From NCBI GenBank assembly GCA_003228915.1, contig QIGL01000086.1:33255-97254 (forward strand): a stretch of 64,000 nt of DNA. The letters are read 5' to 3'. Every line of letters starts with the position of its first letter. Within the stretch, counting starts at the first letter, position 1. The translations under genes were made by a program, and so were the position numbers. Source of the stretch: Acidiferrobacteraceae bacterium (GTDB taxonomy: Bacteria; Pseudomonadota; Gammaproteobacteria; Acidiferrobacterales; SZUA-150). Positions 50,457 to 61,024 of this stretch are shown in pieces. The notes below the pieces were generated by a model. The model had not been told where the DNA came from and ran no database searches. It saw only the letters and a program-made list of their open reading frames with translations.

Positions 50457-51236
50457 ATGAAACGTTTACCACTTATTATTGGGCTGGTGTTATTAATCTC
50501 GGCCTGCGGTCGAATCGAAACCGGTAATGTCGGCGTCCGCACCGCCTGGAATGGCAAGGTGGTTCTGGAAGAAATCACGCCGGGATTTTATACCTCGATT
50601 ACTTCATCGGTTGAACCGTTCTCTGCCAAACAAATCACGGTTGAGCTCTTCGACATGAAACCCAAGGCCAAGGATAACCTGTCATTATCCGACATGGACA
50701 TCGAGATCTATTACACCATTGATTCGAGCCAATCCGCTGAACTTTCAATCAAGTATGCCAACCGGAATGCCTGGGATCGTAACGTGGGCGTCTGGTATCC
50801 GGCTTACAACCTGGTGCGCAGTTTCGCCCGGGAATCTGCCTACTCTGCCGTGGCAAAATATGACAGCCTGGAAATTCACAAGCATCGCGATACTTTACGA
50901 GACGACATCCAGTCAAGCCTGCAAAAAAAGCTGGACGAGGCTGACGAAAACGTATTTCAGATCAGGAAAGTGGTTGTACGCAATCTTAAAACTGACGCCA
51001 GTGTCGAAAATGCGATTAAACTGGCCGTGGCCAAAAACAAGGAACTGGAAGCCAAGCTCATTGAACTGGACATTGCCAAAAAACAATCACAAATCAACCG
51101 GGCCCTGGATGCCTCGTTAACCGATAAGATTCTTCGGCAGCGAGAGCTGGACGTAATGGAAAAAGCGATTACTGAAGGCGCCAAACCCCTGGTTATTTTT
51201 GGTAGTAGTGTGACGCCGTTGATTAACATCAAGTAA
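50457..51236 (+). CDS. SPFH/prohibitin-domain lipoprotein
   Basis: Lipobox ISACG; GNVGVRTAWNGKVVLEEITPGFY, SPFH-like helical C-terminus. Confidence 0.75.
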   Translation: MKRLPLIIGLVLLISACGRIETGNVGVRTAWNGKVVLEEITPGFYTSITSSVEPFSAKQITVELFDMKPKAKDNLSLSDMDIEIYYTIDSSQSAELSIKYANRNAWDRNVGVWYPAYNLVRSFARESAYSAVAKYDSLEIHKHRDTLRDDIQSSLQKKLDEADENVFQIRKVVVRNLKTDASVENAIKLAVAKNKELEAKLIELDIAKKQSQINRALDASLTDKILRQRELDVMEKAITEGAKPLVIFGSSVTPLINIK

Positions 51237-51377
51237 GCTAAGGAAGTTCTGATCAATATATGTTTGTCATTCCGACCAAAGCGGAGGAATCTTGTCACTT
51301 CCTAATACTACAGAAGTTCCGTGGGTTGAGATCTCTCCACTGCGGTCGAGATGACAATTGATCAGAGCTTCCTAGCT
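51236..51377. mobile_element. MITE-like long imperfect inverted repeat
   Basis: Left arm agctaaggaagttctgatcaat...gtcattccgaccaaagcggaggaatct; right arm agatctctccactgcggtcgagatgacaattgatcagagcttcctagct is its imperfect reverse complement. Confidence 0.8.
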
Positions 51378-51381
51378 ACAT

Positions 51382-51426
51382 AAAAAAGCCCGATGACCAG
51401 TATAGATATCTGGTATCGGGCTTTTG
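51382..51426. terminator. Rho-independent terminator, possibly bidirectional
   Basis: aaaaaagcccgatgaccagtatagatatctggtatcgggctttt: GCCCGAT..ATCGGGC stem plus A/T tracts. Confidence 0.85.
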
Positions 51427-51446
51427 TCTAAATATTTTATTTAATA

Positions 51447-51522
51447 TGGTGCCGGAAAGAGGAGTCGAACCCCCGACCGTCACATTACGAATGTGCTGCT
51501 CTACCAACTGAGCTATTCCGGC
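51447..51522 (-). tRNA. tRNA-Thr (anticodon CGT)
   Basis: Reverse complement GCCGGAATAGCTCAGTTGGTAGAGCAGCACATTCGTAATGTGACGGTCGGGGGTTCGACTCCTCTTTCCGGCACCA folds as cloverleaf with encoded CCA; resembles E. coli thrW. Confidence 0.95.
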
Positions 51523-51611
51523 GCGCTGGGGAGTATACGGATTTTAGGCGCCAAACCATAGCGAGTGATTACTTCGCCGGCAGATTAATTGATTCCTGAT
51601 TGTTCCCTGAT

Positions 51612-52064
51612 TTATTCCAGGCGCCGAAGACGCACCACGATATCCACGCCTTCTACTTCTCGACCCGAAGGGGCTGCCGGCAAACCTGAAATTTGTACAG
51701 TATCTGCACTAATGTCTGTTAGTTCACCTGAGCTCGGATCATACATATGGTAGTGCGGCCGGGTATTGGGATCGTAAAAAACCTTGTTAGGATCGGCAAT
51801 CACTTCACGCACCAGGCCTTTGCGAGCAAACAGGCCGAGAGTATTGTAAACCGTTGCCTTGGAAACACTATTTTGGGAAGCACTATTAATCTGGCTGTGA
51901 CTGCCGTGATTGATCATGGAAAATATTTCCTCAGCGGCAAAGTGGTTATGATGAGCAAACAATAGCCGAGCTATTTCGAGCCTCTGACTGGTGGGTTTGA
52001 TGTCATGGGCCGTCAACAAGTCATTGAGGGACTCGACAGTATGATTAGGGTTAATGGTTTCCAT
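51612..52064 (-). CDS. Fur-family transcriptional regulator
   Basis: KPTSQRLEIARLLF...HFAAEEIF...SKATVYNTLGLFARKGLVREV...HYHMYD. Confidence 0.9.
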   Translation of the reverse strand: METINPNHTVESLNDLLTAHDIKPTSQRLEIARLLFAHHNHFAAEEIFSMINHGSHSQINSASQNSVSKATVYNTLGLFARKGLVREVIADPNKVFYDPNTRPHYHMYDPSSGELTDISADTVQISGLPAAPSGREVEGVDIVVRLRRLE

Positions 52065-52137
52065 TTAGAATCATTATAAACGTTTGCATCACAACTGACT
52101 ACCCTGCCCCTCTCACAGACATATCAGAACAAAATCA

Positions 52138-53232
52138 CTAACTTACACGATCAAGGGCAAATTCTGGTTGGCTGAAGTTTGTTTTTTGGTCCAGCACCAG
52201 GGCAGTCATAAACTCTGCGGAGGCAGGCGCCATTACCAGGCCGTTGCGAAAATGACCTGCACAAACCCATAAATTTTTGATGCCGGGATAAACACCCATA
52301 TAAGGTATACCCCGTGGCGACCCTGGGCGCAACCCGGCCCATTGCGCCTCAATATTATACTCGGCCAGTTCAGGCACCATTTCCAGGGCCGTTTTTTGCA
52401 AGGATTCGCGGGCCTCGTCAGTGGTAAATTTATTAAAACCTGCATTTTCCAGGGTACTGCCAACAAGCACCCGTCCGTCGCGCCGGGGAATGAGATAGCG
52501 TTTTTTATTAAGGATTATATGGTTTACAAGCCCGGGTTTTGCTTTATACAACAACATCTGCCCTGCCACAGGTTCGACGGGAATGCCAAGACCCAGTCCT
52601 TTTAGCAATTGTCCTGTCCAGGCCCCGGCGCAAACAATCACCTGTTCTGCGTTGACATCACCCTGTGTTGTGACTAATTTTTGGAGTTTATTTTTTTGTG
52701 AAATTATGCCCAATATTTCCGTATTTTCACGAAGTTCGCAACTATTTTCCAGAAGATCAGCACGTAAGGCCGATATCAACCGTGGATTTCTAATATGGCC
52801 AATATCTGGAAATACCAGGGCTTGTTTGGTTAGTGTCGTTGCCAGGTTAGGTTCTAATTCAGCCACATGATCCGGCCCGACTACCCGGATTTTAACGCGA
52901 TTGTGGTCAGCCCAGTCCTGAGCCATGCCAGGGTCTGCGACAGATAAAACAAGTAACCCCGTTTGTGTCAACTCGGGGTCAATGCCTGTATTGTTATACA
53001 AGGCACGGGTTAAATCGGGGTAAAGGGTCTGACTGCGTAGTGCCAACTCGGTCACAGATTGTGGGTAACGCCAGGGATACAGTGGTGAAAGTATGCCACC
53101 CCCTGCCCACGATGATTCTGCCCCGACTTTGCCTTTATCATAGAGCGTGACCTGGCGGCCAGCGGCCAGCAAGTTACGGGCTATCATCAAACCCATGATG
53201 CCGGCGCCTATTATATGTATATGTTTATTCAT
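52138..53232 (-). CDS. thiO: Glycine oxidase ThiO (FAD-dependent)
   Basis: HIIGAGIMGLMIARNLLAAGRQVTLYDKG...GAESSWAGGGILSPLYPWRYP. Confidence 0.9.
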   Translation of the reverse strand: MNKHIHIIGAGIMGLMIARNLLAAGRQVTLYDKGKVGAESSWAGGGILSPLYPWRYPQSVTELALRSQTLYPDLTRALYNNTGIDPELTQTGLLVLSVADPGMAQDWADHNRVKIRVVGPDHVAELEPNLATTLTKQALVFPDIGHIRNPRLISALRADLLENSCELRENTEILGIISQKNKLQKLVTTQGDVNAEQVIVCAGAWTGQLLKGLGLGIPVEPVAGQMLLYKAKPGLVNHIILNKKRYLIPRRDGRVLVGSTLENAGFNKFTTDEARESLQKTALEMVPELAEYNIEAQWAGLRPGSPRGIPYMGVYPGIKNLWVCAGHFRNGLVMAPASAEFMTALVLDQKTNFSQPEFALDRVS

Positions 53233-53730
53233 GCTTAAACCCTACGACCATAAAAGAGGAATAGCGAATACTTACCTGCCCTGAGTGTATTTAATGACTA
53301 ATAGCCATTGTCAGGCTGAAAATGAGACCTTACAGCCAGATCATATTGAGATAAAGCTTGATGGGTCTGCGTCAAATCAAAACATGTTGACAAGAAAATG
53401 AAAACGGCCAGGCATGATGCCGGTGACGGGCCATTCCTGGATGATTTTTCCTCACCAACACTGTTTGTAAATCGTAATATTTCATTGATTTTACAGTTAA
53501 ATCATAAAGTTATTAGAGTTTCATCAAGGTGCTTATTAGCCTTATTCTGTAAGCCACTAAATTATCTGTCAATATTGACTTCAGGCCCTGCCATAAGCAA
53601 TTTTTTTTAAAAATTCGACCAGACCAGGCTTTTCTAACTGGGCCCTATTGGCGCTACCGGCAAATCAAACCTATAATTACTGAATAGGAACGAACACAAA
53701 CAGATTACCCTTGGTTTTATAGGCTTTGAT

Positions 53731-54480
53731 ATGAGACGGATTGAGACTTGGTTTAGACAAAATACTGCCGCACCGAAAAAATCGGTGCATCAGGGCCAAA
53801 TATCATCTCCTTTTGTCGGCCAAATTATGCCGTTGATCAGGTCAGTTACCCCCCGTACCAGACCGTTCATCTACATAATACTACCGTCTGTCCGTTTTGG
53901 CGGGTTTTTAAGGGCGCAACGTGGCGTCACTCTCGTGGAGATGATGATCACCCTAACAATATTCGCCATTCTTGGTGCCTGGGCCTTACCTAACTTTCGT
54001 CAGACCTTGCTCAATCATGGCACCACTGCCCGGGCCAATGAATTCCTGGCAGACCTCAACTTTGCCCGCAGTGAAGCGCTCAAGCGCAGCATGGTCGTTG
54101 AAGTCTGTGTCCCTAATGCTGCTCAGACAGGCTGTAATTATGCGGGCACCTGGTCAACCGGCAGAATTACTGGTGTCCGTGATCCTGCCCTGGCACCCGG
54201 CGTGCTGGATGTGCTCAGGGTAAGAGAACCACTTTCGGCCGCTCGAACGCTGCGAGATCCAATTAACCTTTATACAAGCGTCAGTTTTGATAATTCTGGC
54301 CTGGCAACTTTTGAAAGTAGTGGAGGCATTGGGCCCGGAGCGATAACCGCAGTCTTTACAATTTGCCACGATCGCAACAATGACGCAGTAATGGACCCGG
54401 AAGTTGGCCGGGAAATACGAATTAGCCCGACGGGTGGATCAAAAGTAATCTCACCTGTCTCACTGGCAGTAGGATGCTGA
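53731..54480 (+). CDS. GspH/FimT minor pseudopilin (start uncertain)
   Basis: Prepilin motif RGVTLVEMMITLTIFAILGAWALPNF about 68 codons into the ORF. Confidence 0.85.
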   Translation: MRRIETWFRQNTAAPKKSVHQGQISSPFVGQIMPLIRSVTPRTRPFIYIILPSVRFGGFLRAQRGVTLVEMMITLTIFAILGAWALPNFRQTLLNHGTTARANEFLADLNFARSEALKRSMVVEVCVPNAAQTGCNYAGTWSTGRITGVRDPALAPGVLDVLRVREPLSAARTLRDPINLYTSVSFDNSGLATFESSGGIGPGAITAVFTICHDRNNDAVMDPEVGREIRISPTGGSKVISPVSLAVGC

Positions 54481-54992
54481 TCAAGAAGGGGAAAACAATG
54501 AATCTTATGTTGCAAACACAATTACAAAAAAAACAGGCACCTCGTCAGCAAAAAGGTGTGGGCATGATGGAAGTGCTGATTGCTTTACTCGTGCTTTCCA
54601 TTGGCATACTGGGATTGGCGACACTACAGAGTATTGGCCTGAAATATAATCACCAATCTTACCAGCGCACCCAGGCGATTTTACAAGTTTATGACATGGC
54701 TGATCGCATTCGGGCAAACAGTCCTGGCAAAGCCACCGCTTATGATAGTTTAACTTCTACACCAGGCTTAACGACTCCGGGCACAAACTGTACCGGTTTT
54801 GGCGTTACCTGCACGTCCGTTGCCAGGGCAAACTATGACATTGATAGTTGGGGAATATCGTTGGAGGCCAATTTAGGGACGGGCGCTACGGGCAGTGTTG
54901 CACGCCAGGGAACCACACCCATTCATGTCATTACGGTCAATTGGACGGAAAATAATGTTCCAAAAAGTTTTGTTTATGAGGCGCAGCTATGA
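54474..54992 (+). CDS. pilV: Type IV pilus modification protein PilV
   Basis: QKGVGMMEVLIALLVLSIGILGLATLQ. Confidence 0.92.
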   Translation: MLIKKGKTMNLMLQTQLQKKQAPRQQKGVGMMEVLIALLVLSIGILGLATLQSIGLKYNHQSYQRTQAILQVYDMADRIRANSPGKATAYDSLTSTPGLTTPGTNCTGFGVTCTSVARANYDIDSWGISLEANLGTGATGSVARQGTTPIHVITVNWTENNVPKSFVYEAQL

Positions 54993-56260
54993 ACATCAGG
55001 AGCAGAAAATTCATGATTAAGACCCAGCGCAGATTAAGTCATACCCGGAACGGCTTCTCACTGGTTGAGCTGATGATTGCCTTGACCCTGGGCCTGATCA
55101 TTACCGGCGTTATTGTGCAGGTTTTTACCAGTACTCGCAGCACTAATGACCTGGAAACGGGTCTGTCACAGGTCCAGGAACAGGGGCGATTTGCCATGGA
55201 ATTTTTGGCCAGGGACATACGCCAGGCCGGTAATTTCGGTTGCGCAAAACTAAAACCCTCGTACATCAATAATATTGTAAAAGCAGCGGACGGTCCGAGA
55301 AGTGCGCTCTCCGATCCCTATAACGCTACTGCCACACAACCCATCGGGCTTATTGTATATGAATACACGGGCACAGGTGGTACGGCACTGACTGATTGGA
55401 CCCCGCCTTTGCCGGCCCTTGGTTTTTTTAATGGTCTGGGCGCGCCCGGTCCGGAACTCATACCTTTTTCAGATGTAATTGTTATTCAGTATGCCAAAGC
55501 TCTGAATGTACAGCTCTTCAATCCTGGTGGCCCCACCAATGCAAATCTGCAATTACTTAACACACCGACCACTGCCGGAGCGTTTCAACAAGGTGACATT
55601 GTTTTTATATCCGACTGTCGCCGGGGTGATATATTTAGCATCACCAATAATCCAAGTTCAGGCGGCCCAACCATTACCTTGGCCCATGGGGCGTCGGGCA
55701 ATACCCAGCCCTTACTGGAAAATAATTATGGCGGCAATGCCAGCGTGATGAAGCTCGCTACCCGGGCTTATTTTGTTGGTGTCAACCGGACACCTGTACC
55801 GGCTCTGCCGCCAGGTCTTACCCCGGAACCAGCGCTTTACCGACTGGCGTTGGATGATAATGGCTGGGTTCCACAGCCCCTGGTTGAAGGCATCGAACAG
55901 CTCAAATTGCTAATGGGTATTGAAGCCCGCGTTGTTGCTAATAGTAACCGGGGAATGGCAGAAACCTACGTCACTGCAGCAGATATTTATAGAGGTGTGA
56001 ATGCCCCTTTTGACTCTACGGCTAACTGGGATATGTCCAAGGTAGTAGATGTCAAAGTAGGTTTCATCTCGCGAAGTAGCAACATGATTGACGTCCAGAA
56101 CGTAAAAGGAAATGTGGTTATCGCAGAAGCAAACCTGCCGATTTTTGGTGTACCCAATGAAATATATCGGGCCACACCAGCACCACCAACAGGGACATTC
56201 GATCCGGAACTCTATCGTCGTCGACGTTTGTTTACCATGACAGTTCAAAAACGAAACTAA
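54989..56260 (+). CDS. pilW: PilW family minor pilin
   Basis: NGFSLVELMIALTLGLIITGVIVQVFTSTRS; operon order. Confidence 0.92.
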   Translation: MNIRSRKFMIKTQRRLSHTRNGFSLVELMIALTLGLIITGVIVQVFTSTRSTNDLETGLSQVQEQGRFAMEFLARDIRQAGNFGCAKLKPSYINNIVKAADGPRSALSDPYNATATQPIGLIVYEYTGTGGTALTDWTPPLPALGFFNGLGAPGPELIPFSDVIVIQYAKALNVQLFNPGGPTNANLQLLNTPTTAGAFQQGDIVFISDCRRGDIFSITNNPSSGGPTITLAHGASGNTQPLLENNYGGNASVMKLATRAYFVGVNRTPVPALPPGLTPEPALYRLALDDNGWVPQPLVEGIEQLKLLMGIEARVVANSNRGMAETYVTAADIYRGVNAPFDSTANWDMSKVVDVKVGFISRSSNMIDVQNVKGNVVIAEANLPIFGVPNEIYRATPAPPTGTFDPELYRRRRLFTMTVQKRN

Positions 56261-56877
56261 TGATTTTATTTATAAACAGGAGAGGCAACATGGCCATCTT
56301 ACACAGCACGAACACCAGGCACAGTCAGTCAGGTATCGCCCTGGCAATTGCCCTGATTTTTTTATTGCTCATGACCATTATCGGTGTCTCGGCCATGAGT
56401 AGCTCGGCATTACAGGAAAAAATGGCAGGCAACCTGAAGGACAAGCACTGGTCTTTTGGTCAGGCTGAATCCGGCATTACTGAAGGTGAGCGTGTACTTT
56501 GTTACGACTACACGGGCAGAGTACCCAAAATAGACCCCACCAATACCACAGACGGGTTTTTTCGTGCTTCGACAACAGGTGATCCAGTCTGGAATACCGT
56601 TGACTGGTCCACATCTGGTACCGATTATTTTACCCACCCTGGCTGGCCGACAAATGATTATCTTTCTGCAAATGGGCTGGCATTAGGCAAAAAATTTGTT
56701 GCCGAGCAGACCAAATTTATTATTGAAGAAGTGCAGGAAGTACAGGAAAACCTGAAAGGTGGCTTTGAATACTCTCGCCGTGGCGGATCAAGAATGATGT
56801 ACCGCGTCACTGCTCGTGGTGTGGGCGGCACAGCCAACGCAGTCACGATATTGCAATCCACTTTTGCAAAAAAATAA
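56260..56877 (+). CDS. pilX: PilX family minor pilin
   Basis: QSGIALAIALIFLLLMTIIGVSAMSSSALQEKMAGNLKD. Confidence 0.92.
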   Translation: MILFINRRGNMAILHSTNTRHSQSGIALAIALIFLLLMTIIGVSAMSSSALQEKMAGNLKDKHWSFGQAESGITEGERVLCYDYTGRVPKIDPTNTTDGFFRASTTGDPVWNTVDWSTSGTDYFTHPGWPTNDYLSANGLALGKKFVAEQTKFIIEEVQEVQENLKGGFEYSRRGGSRMMYRVTARGVGGTANAVTILQSTFAKK

Positions 56878-56942
56878 CACTGGATACTGTACCGAAATTT
56901 TATATTTAAAATTATTAACCCTGATTATTCCCTGGCTAGACC

Positions 56943-59900
56943 ATGGAGGTAAAAATGAAAACACCTGAGCAAAATAAAATAGGTAATAAGCAAGCTACCC
57001 GCAAACTCTCACTGGGTTTACGTATCAGGCAGCTAGCGATTATCTCCATGGCATTAGCGGTTACCGCACTACCCATTACCGGTCAGTCTGCGCCACTAAA
57101 TATTTCTAATGTGCCCTTGTTTTTACAAAATGCAGTGCAACCCAATATCTTTTTTATGGTGGATGACAGCGGCAGTATGGGCTGGGAGGTTTTAAAAACT
57201 TCCCGGGCGATACAATTTCACAGCGGTTATCCCACTTCAGGTAATATTGATATCACACCTGACAACACAGCAGAACGGCTAGAACTGTGCCTCAGCTATA
57301 GTGTCCTGGCCTTTAACCCTAATCCAAGTATTAATTACCCGCCATGGAAAGGTTATGACAATGCGGGCAACCTCTACCAGGATATGGCAGGTCAAACTAT
57401 AGTACGCGCGAACCCATATAACCCGGGTGCAGGAACAATAAATATTGCACCTACTAATGCTATTGCTTACTTCCCCTGGACTGACGCTAACAGTGACGGT
57501 GAATACAATGTTGGTGAGTGTGGCGCCAATATTAGCTCAAATAATAGTGATGGCATTACCTTTGCCAGTTTAAGTGCTAGCGAAAAAGACAGGTATGCTA
57601 ACTGGTATACCTATTATCGTAAGCGTGATTACGTGATGAAAGCCGCATTAAGCGAGGTTATTTTTAACAGCCAGGACCGTATGGGCCTTAGTACAATAAA
57701 AAGAAATAATGGCGTGGGTATTCCGGTCAAGGATGTCGATAACATTACCTTACCGCTTAATACCACTGCAGATGCCAATAAACGGGCGCTGTTTCAAGAA
57801 ATGGGAAATATTCGTCCCAGTGGCGGTACACCCTTGCGTCGGAAGTTACAGGATGTGGGCGATTACTACCGCGGCACCTCCAACAGCCCTTTATTTGGCT
57901 CCACTTATAATCACACGGGCACCTTCACGAACCGGTCACCGATTTTAAATGCGGCCAATGGTGGCGAATGCCAGCAAAACTTCGCCATACTCATGACCGA
58001 TGGTTTCTGGAACGGCAGCACACCTTCACCCCGGGTGTATAACGCCGATGCTGTGACTGCCGCGCGCACGACACTATTTGAGGGCTCTGACCTTTATAGA
58101 GACAGGGCCAGTAATGTCAGGGATACCCTGGCTGATGTGGCCATGTACTATTATGACATCGATCTGGCGCCAGCGTTAGCAGACCAGGTCGAAGTAACTG
58201 CAGGCACAGACATCAATCCCCGGCAACACATGGTGACTTACACGGTCGCATTTGGCATAAAAGGAGAAATTGGTGAAACCTTCACAGGGCTAGATCCAAC
58301 AGTTGGCATCTTCCCCCGCTGGCCGAACCCACTTACCAGCACATGGGCCCTTGATCAAAATGTTACTCGAGATAAAAGAAGAGTCGATGATGTCTGGCAT
58401 GCCGCCTTTAATAGTCGTGGTTTGTTTCTCAATGCCTCAGACCCGCAAGGTTTAATTGATTCAATCCAGACCGCAATAAATGATATTGGCACCCGAACGG
58501 GTTCAGCGGCAGGTGTTTCTGTGACCTCGGGCACGGTCTCTTCTACCACTCGCATTTACCAAACCAGGTTTGAGAGTAATACCTGGGCCGGGCATTTGTT
58601 GGCCTACAAATTTGACCCCGCTACTAATTCGATAATCAATGCCGATGATTTTGGCCCCACAGCCAGTAAAGTTAATGACGTCTACAAGATCATTGAAAAC
58701 CAGGGTGGCCCGGCCAGTCGTACGACAATAGGTGGCACGGGACGTACCATCATGACTTACAACGGTACCAAGGGCGTACCTTTTAAGTGGCCATCAACAG
58801 CTGCCTCTCCGAGCGTCAACGAAATGTCGGCGACACAGGTCGCGGCTATCGTCAATGGCGCGGTAACCGGTGGCGGATCACCAGACTATGCATTAGGCGG
58901 TAATAGAATAGATTACCTGCGTGGCGATCATTCAAAGGAAGCAAATCAAGGCGGTGCTTTCCGTAACCGTGATCTTGATCCAACAGTTGCTGTTATTGAT
59001 CCATTTGTACTGGGTGATACGGTTCACTCCAGTCCACTTTATGTGGGCGCCCCGCCATTTGCCTACCCGGATTACATGGAAGGTGCCGGCAATGAATACT
59101 ACAAATTTCGAATAGCCAATTTTGATCGCACCCCGATTATTTATTTTGGCGCCAATGACGGCATGTTACATGGTGTTAATGCCAATACTGGTGAGGAAGA
59201 GATCGCTTATGTGCCTGGCATGGTTTTTAACAAGCTGTCTGCACTTACCAGCCCTAACTATAATCATGAGTATTATGTTGATGAGTCACCGGCTGTGGGT
59301 GATGTTTTTTACGGTGGCGCCTGGCGTACCACATTGATTGGGGCATTACGTGGCGGTGGCCAGGGAATATTCGCGCTGGATATTACTGACCCGACAAAAT
59401 TTTTGGAAACCACCCCTAATCCTGCCAATACCGTGCTTTGGGAATTTACCGATGCCGATGATCGGGATTTGGGTTTTACCTTCGGCAGGCCTTCTATTGC
59501 CAGGATGCAGAACGGTCGCTGGTATGCCATATTTGGCAATGGTTATAACAATACCGAGGCTGATGGTAACGCCAGTACTTCAGGCAATGCGGTATTATAC
59601 ATTGTCGATATTGAGACCAAGGCAGTCACTAAAATTGATACCGGCGTCGGCTCTACAGCCACGCCAAACGGCCTGGCACGCCCTGCAATCGTAGATTACG
59701 ATGGTGATTATAAAGTTGATTACATTTATGCAGGTGATTTACGGGGCAACATGTGGAAATTTGATGTCACTAGCACTAATCCCAATACCTGGCGCCAAAA
59801 CTCCAAAAAATCGATTCTGTTTACCGCTGTCGATTCTGGCGGCACAGCACAACCAATAACCGTTGAGCCTGAGATTGACCTGGCGCCTAACGGACCTAAA

Positions 59901-60602
59901 GGCCTGTTTATAGTATTTGGCACAGGTCAATATATTGAGCCCGGCGACATCACAACCACCCAAACCCAGACCATGTACGGTATCTGGGACCAAACCGGCT
60001 ACAGCGGTGGCCCAACGGTCAACGTGGCGCGTAATGATTTAGTCACGCAAACATTAACTACCAGCGTAGATAAAGGATTTGATATACGGGAGAATACCAA
60101 TATTCTCATTACTAAATGGGGTAATGGCGGTGCAACCGGTGAATACATGGGCTGGAAAATTGACTTGCCTGAAACGGGCGAACGAACAATCGCCAACCCG
60201 GTTATTCAGGACGACAAGGTAATTTTCATATCGATCACACCAACCGATAAACCCTGCGAACCGGGCGGTAACAGCTGGTTCATGGCATTTAATGTGGACA
60301 ATGGTGGTCGCACAGACGACCAGGTAATCGATGTTAATGATGATGGCGTTATTGATGACGCAGATAAGACTTCTGGCGCCCTGAAAGTTACCAGTGGTGT
60401 GCGCAAAGGAACCATGATTCTCAATAATGATATTTCACTTATGGATGATGCAGTTGTGACTGGCGGTACTTCGACTGGCCAAAAATGCTCCTCTGCCGCA
60501 TCCAGCAGATTAATCACCTCTGACTCTAAAGGTAATATAGGCGGTAAATCACTTTCCCGGCCAGAAGATGCCTTCAGACAGGGCTGGCGACAAATTCAAT
60601 AG
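56943..60602 (+). CDS. pilY1: PilY1-like pilus tip adhesin/assembly protein
   Basis: VWA-like DDSGSM, C-terminal beta-propeller, YDGDYKVDYIYAGDLRGNMWKFD; operon order. Confidence 0.95.
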   Translation: MEVKMKTPEQNKIGNKQATRKLSLGLRIRQLAIISMALAVTALPITGQSAPLNISNVPLFLQNAVQPNIFFMVDDSGSMGWEVLKTSRAIQFHSGYPTSGNIDITPDNTAERLELCLSYSVLAFNPNPSINYPPWKGYDNAGNLYQDMAGQTIVRANPYNPGAGTINIAPTNAIAYFPWTDANSDGEYNVGECGANISSNNSDGITFASLSASEKDRYANWYTYYRKRDYVMKAALSEVIFNSQDRMGLSTIKRNNGVGIPVKDVDNITLPLNTTADANKRALFQEMGNIRPSGGTPLRRKLQDVGDYYRGTSNSPLFGSTYNHTGTFTNRSPILNAANGGECQQNFAILMTDGFWNGSTPSPRVYNADAVTAARTTLFEGSDLYRDRASNVRDTLADVAMYYYDIDLAPALADQVEVTAGTDINPRQHMVTYTVAFGIKGEIGETFTGLDPTVGIFPRWPNPLTSTWALDQNVTRDKRRVDDVWHAAFNSRGLFLNASDPQGLIDSIQTAINDIGTRTGSAAGVSVTSGTVSSTTRIYQTRFESNTWAGHLLAYKFDPATNSIINADDFGPTASKVNDVYKIIENQGGPASRTTIGGTGRTIMTYNGTKGVPFKWPSTAASPSVNEMSATQVAAIVNGAVTGGGSPDYALGGNRIDYLRGDHSKEANQGGAFRNRDLDPTVAVIDPFVLGDTVHSSPLYVGAPPFAYPDYMEGAGNEYYKFRIANFDRTPIIYFGANDGMLHGVNANTGEEEIAYVPGMVFNKLSALTSPNYNHEYYVDESPAVGDVFYGGAWRTTLIGALRGGGQGIFALDITDPTKFLETTPNPANTVLWEFTDADDRDLGFTFGRPSIARMQNGRWYAIFGNGYNNTEADGNASTSGNAVLYIVDIETKAVTKIDTGVGSTATPNGLARPAIVDYDGDYKVDYIYAGDLRGNMWKFDVTSTNPNTWRQNSKKSILFTAVDSGGTAQPITVEPEIDLAPNGPKGLFIVFGTGQYIEPGDITTTQTQTMYGIWDQTGYSGGPTVNVARNDLVTQTLTTSVDKGFDIRENTNILITKWGNGGATGEYMGWKIDLPETGERTIANPVIQDDKVIFISITPTDKPCEPGGNSWFMAFNVDNGGRTDDQVIDVNDDGVIDDADKTSGALKVTSGVRKGTMILNNDISLMDDAVVTGGTSTGQKCSSAASSRLITSDSKGNIGGKSLSRPEDAFRQGWRQIQ

Positions 60603-60614
60603 GAGTAAACTGAC

Positions 60615-60962
60615 ATGAAAAAAAATCAGGTTTTATTGGCTGCGATACTGGTATTGTTAAGTATTGGCAGCACATTACAGGGCGCGGGTTTCGCTGGTAT
60701 TCTATCAAAGGCGGAGGGTGGCGGGACTGTCGATTATATTCATAATAAATATAATGAGATTATTATTGACGATTCGTCTTATATCTTCTCTTCAACCCTC
60801 GTAGTGCGATCAGTGAAGGGAGAAATGCTTGGCGGCGTTGCCATGCTGGGAGAAGGTAATAAAATTGCCTTTAAAACTGCTCTCAAGTACATGGGCGGTA
60901 AACGTGTCAGTACAATAGTTGAGGTATGGATTTTACCGGCAAATTATAGATTCCCAGAGTAA
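60615..60962 (+). CDS. Small secreted protein at the PilY2 position
   Basis: 115 aa with signal peptide between pilY1 and pilE. Confidence 0.5.
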   Translation: MKKNQVLLAAILVLLSIGSTLQGAGFAGILSKAEGGGTVDYIHNKYNEIIIDDSSYIFSSTLVVRSVKGEMLGGVAMLGEGNKIAFKTALKYMGGKRVSTIVEVWILPANYRFPE

Positions 60963-61024
60963 TGGCAATAAATTAATGAAGATTGTTGCCCATATGCCTG
61001 CGAAACACTTATTGAGGTTTTAAA

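Noticed and set aside
53398-53610. 70-aa plus ORF between thiO and fimT
   Set aside because: AT-rich intergenic stretch, no coding-like composition or family resemblance
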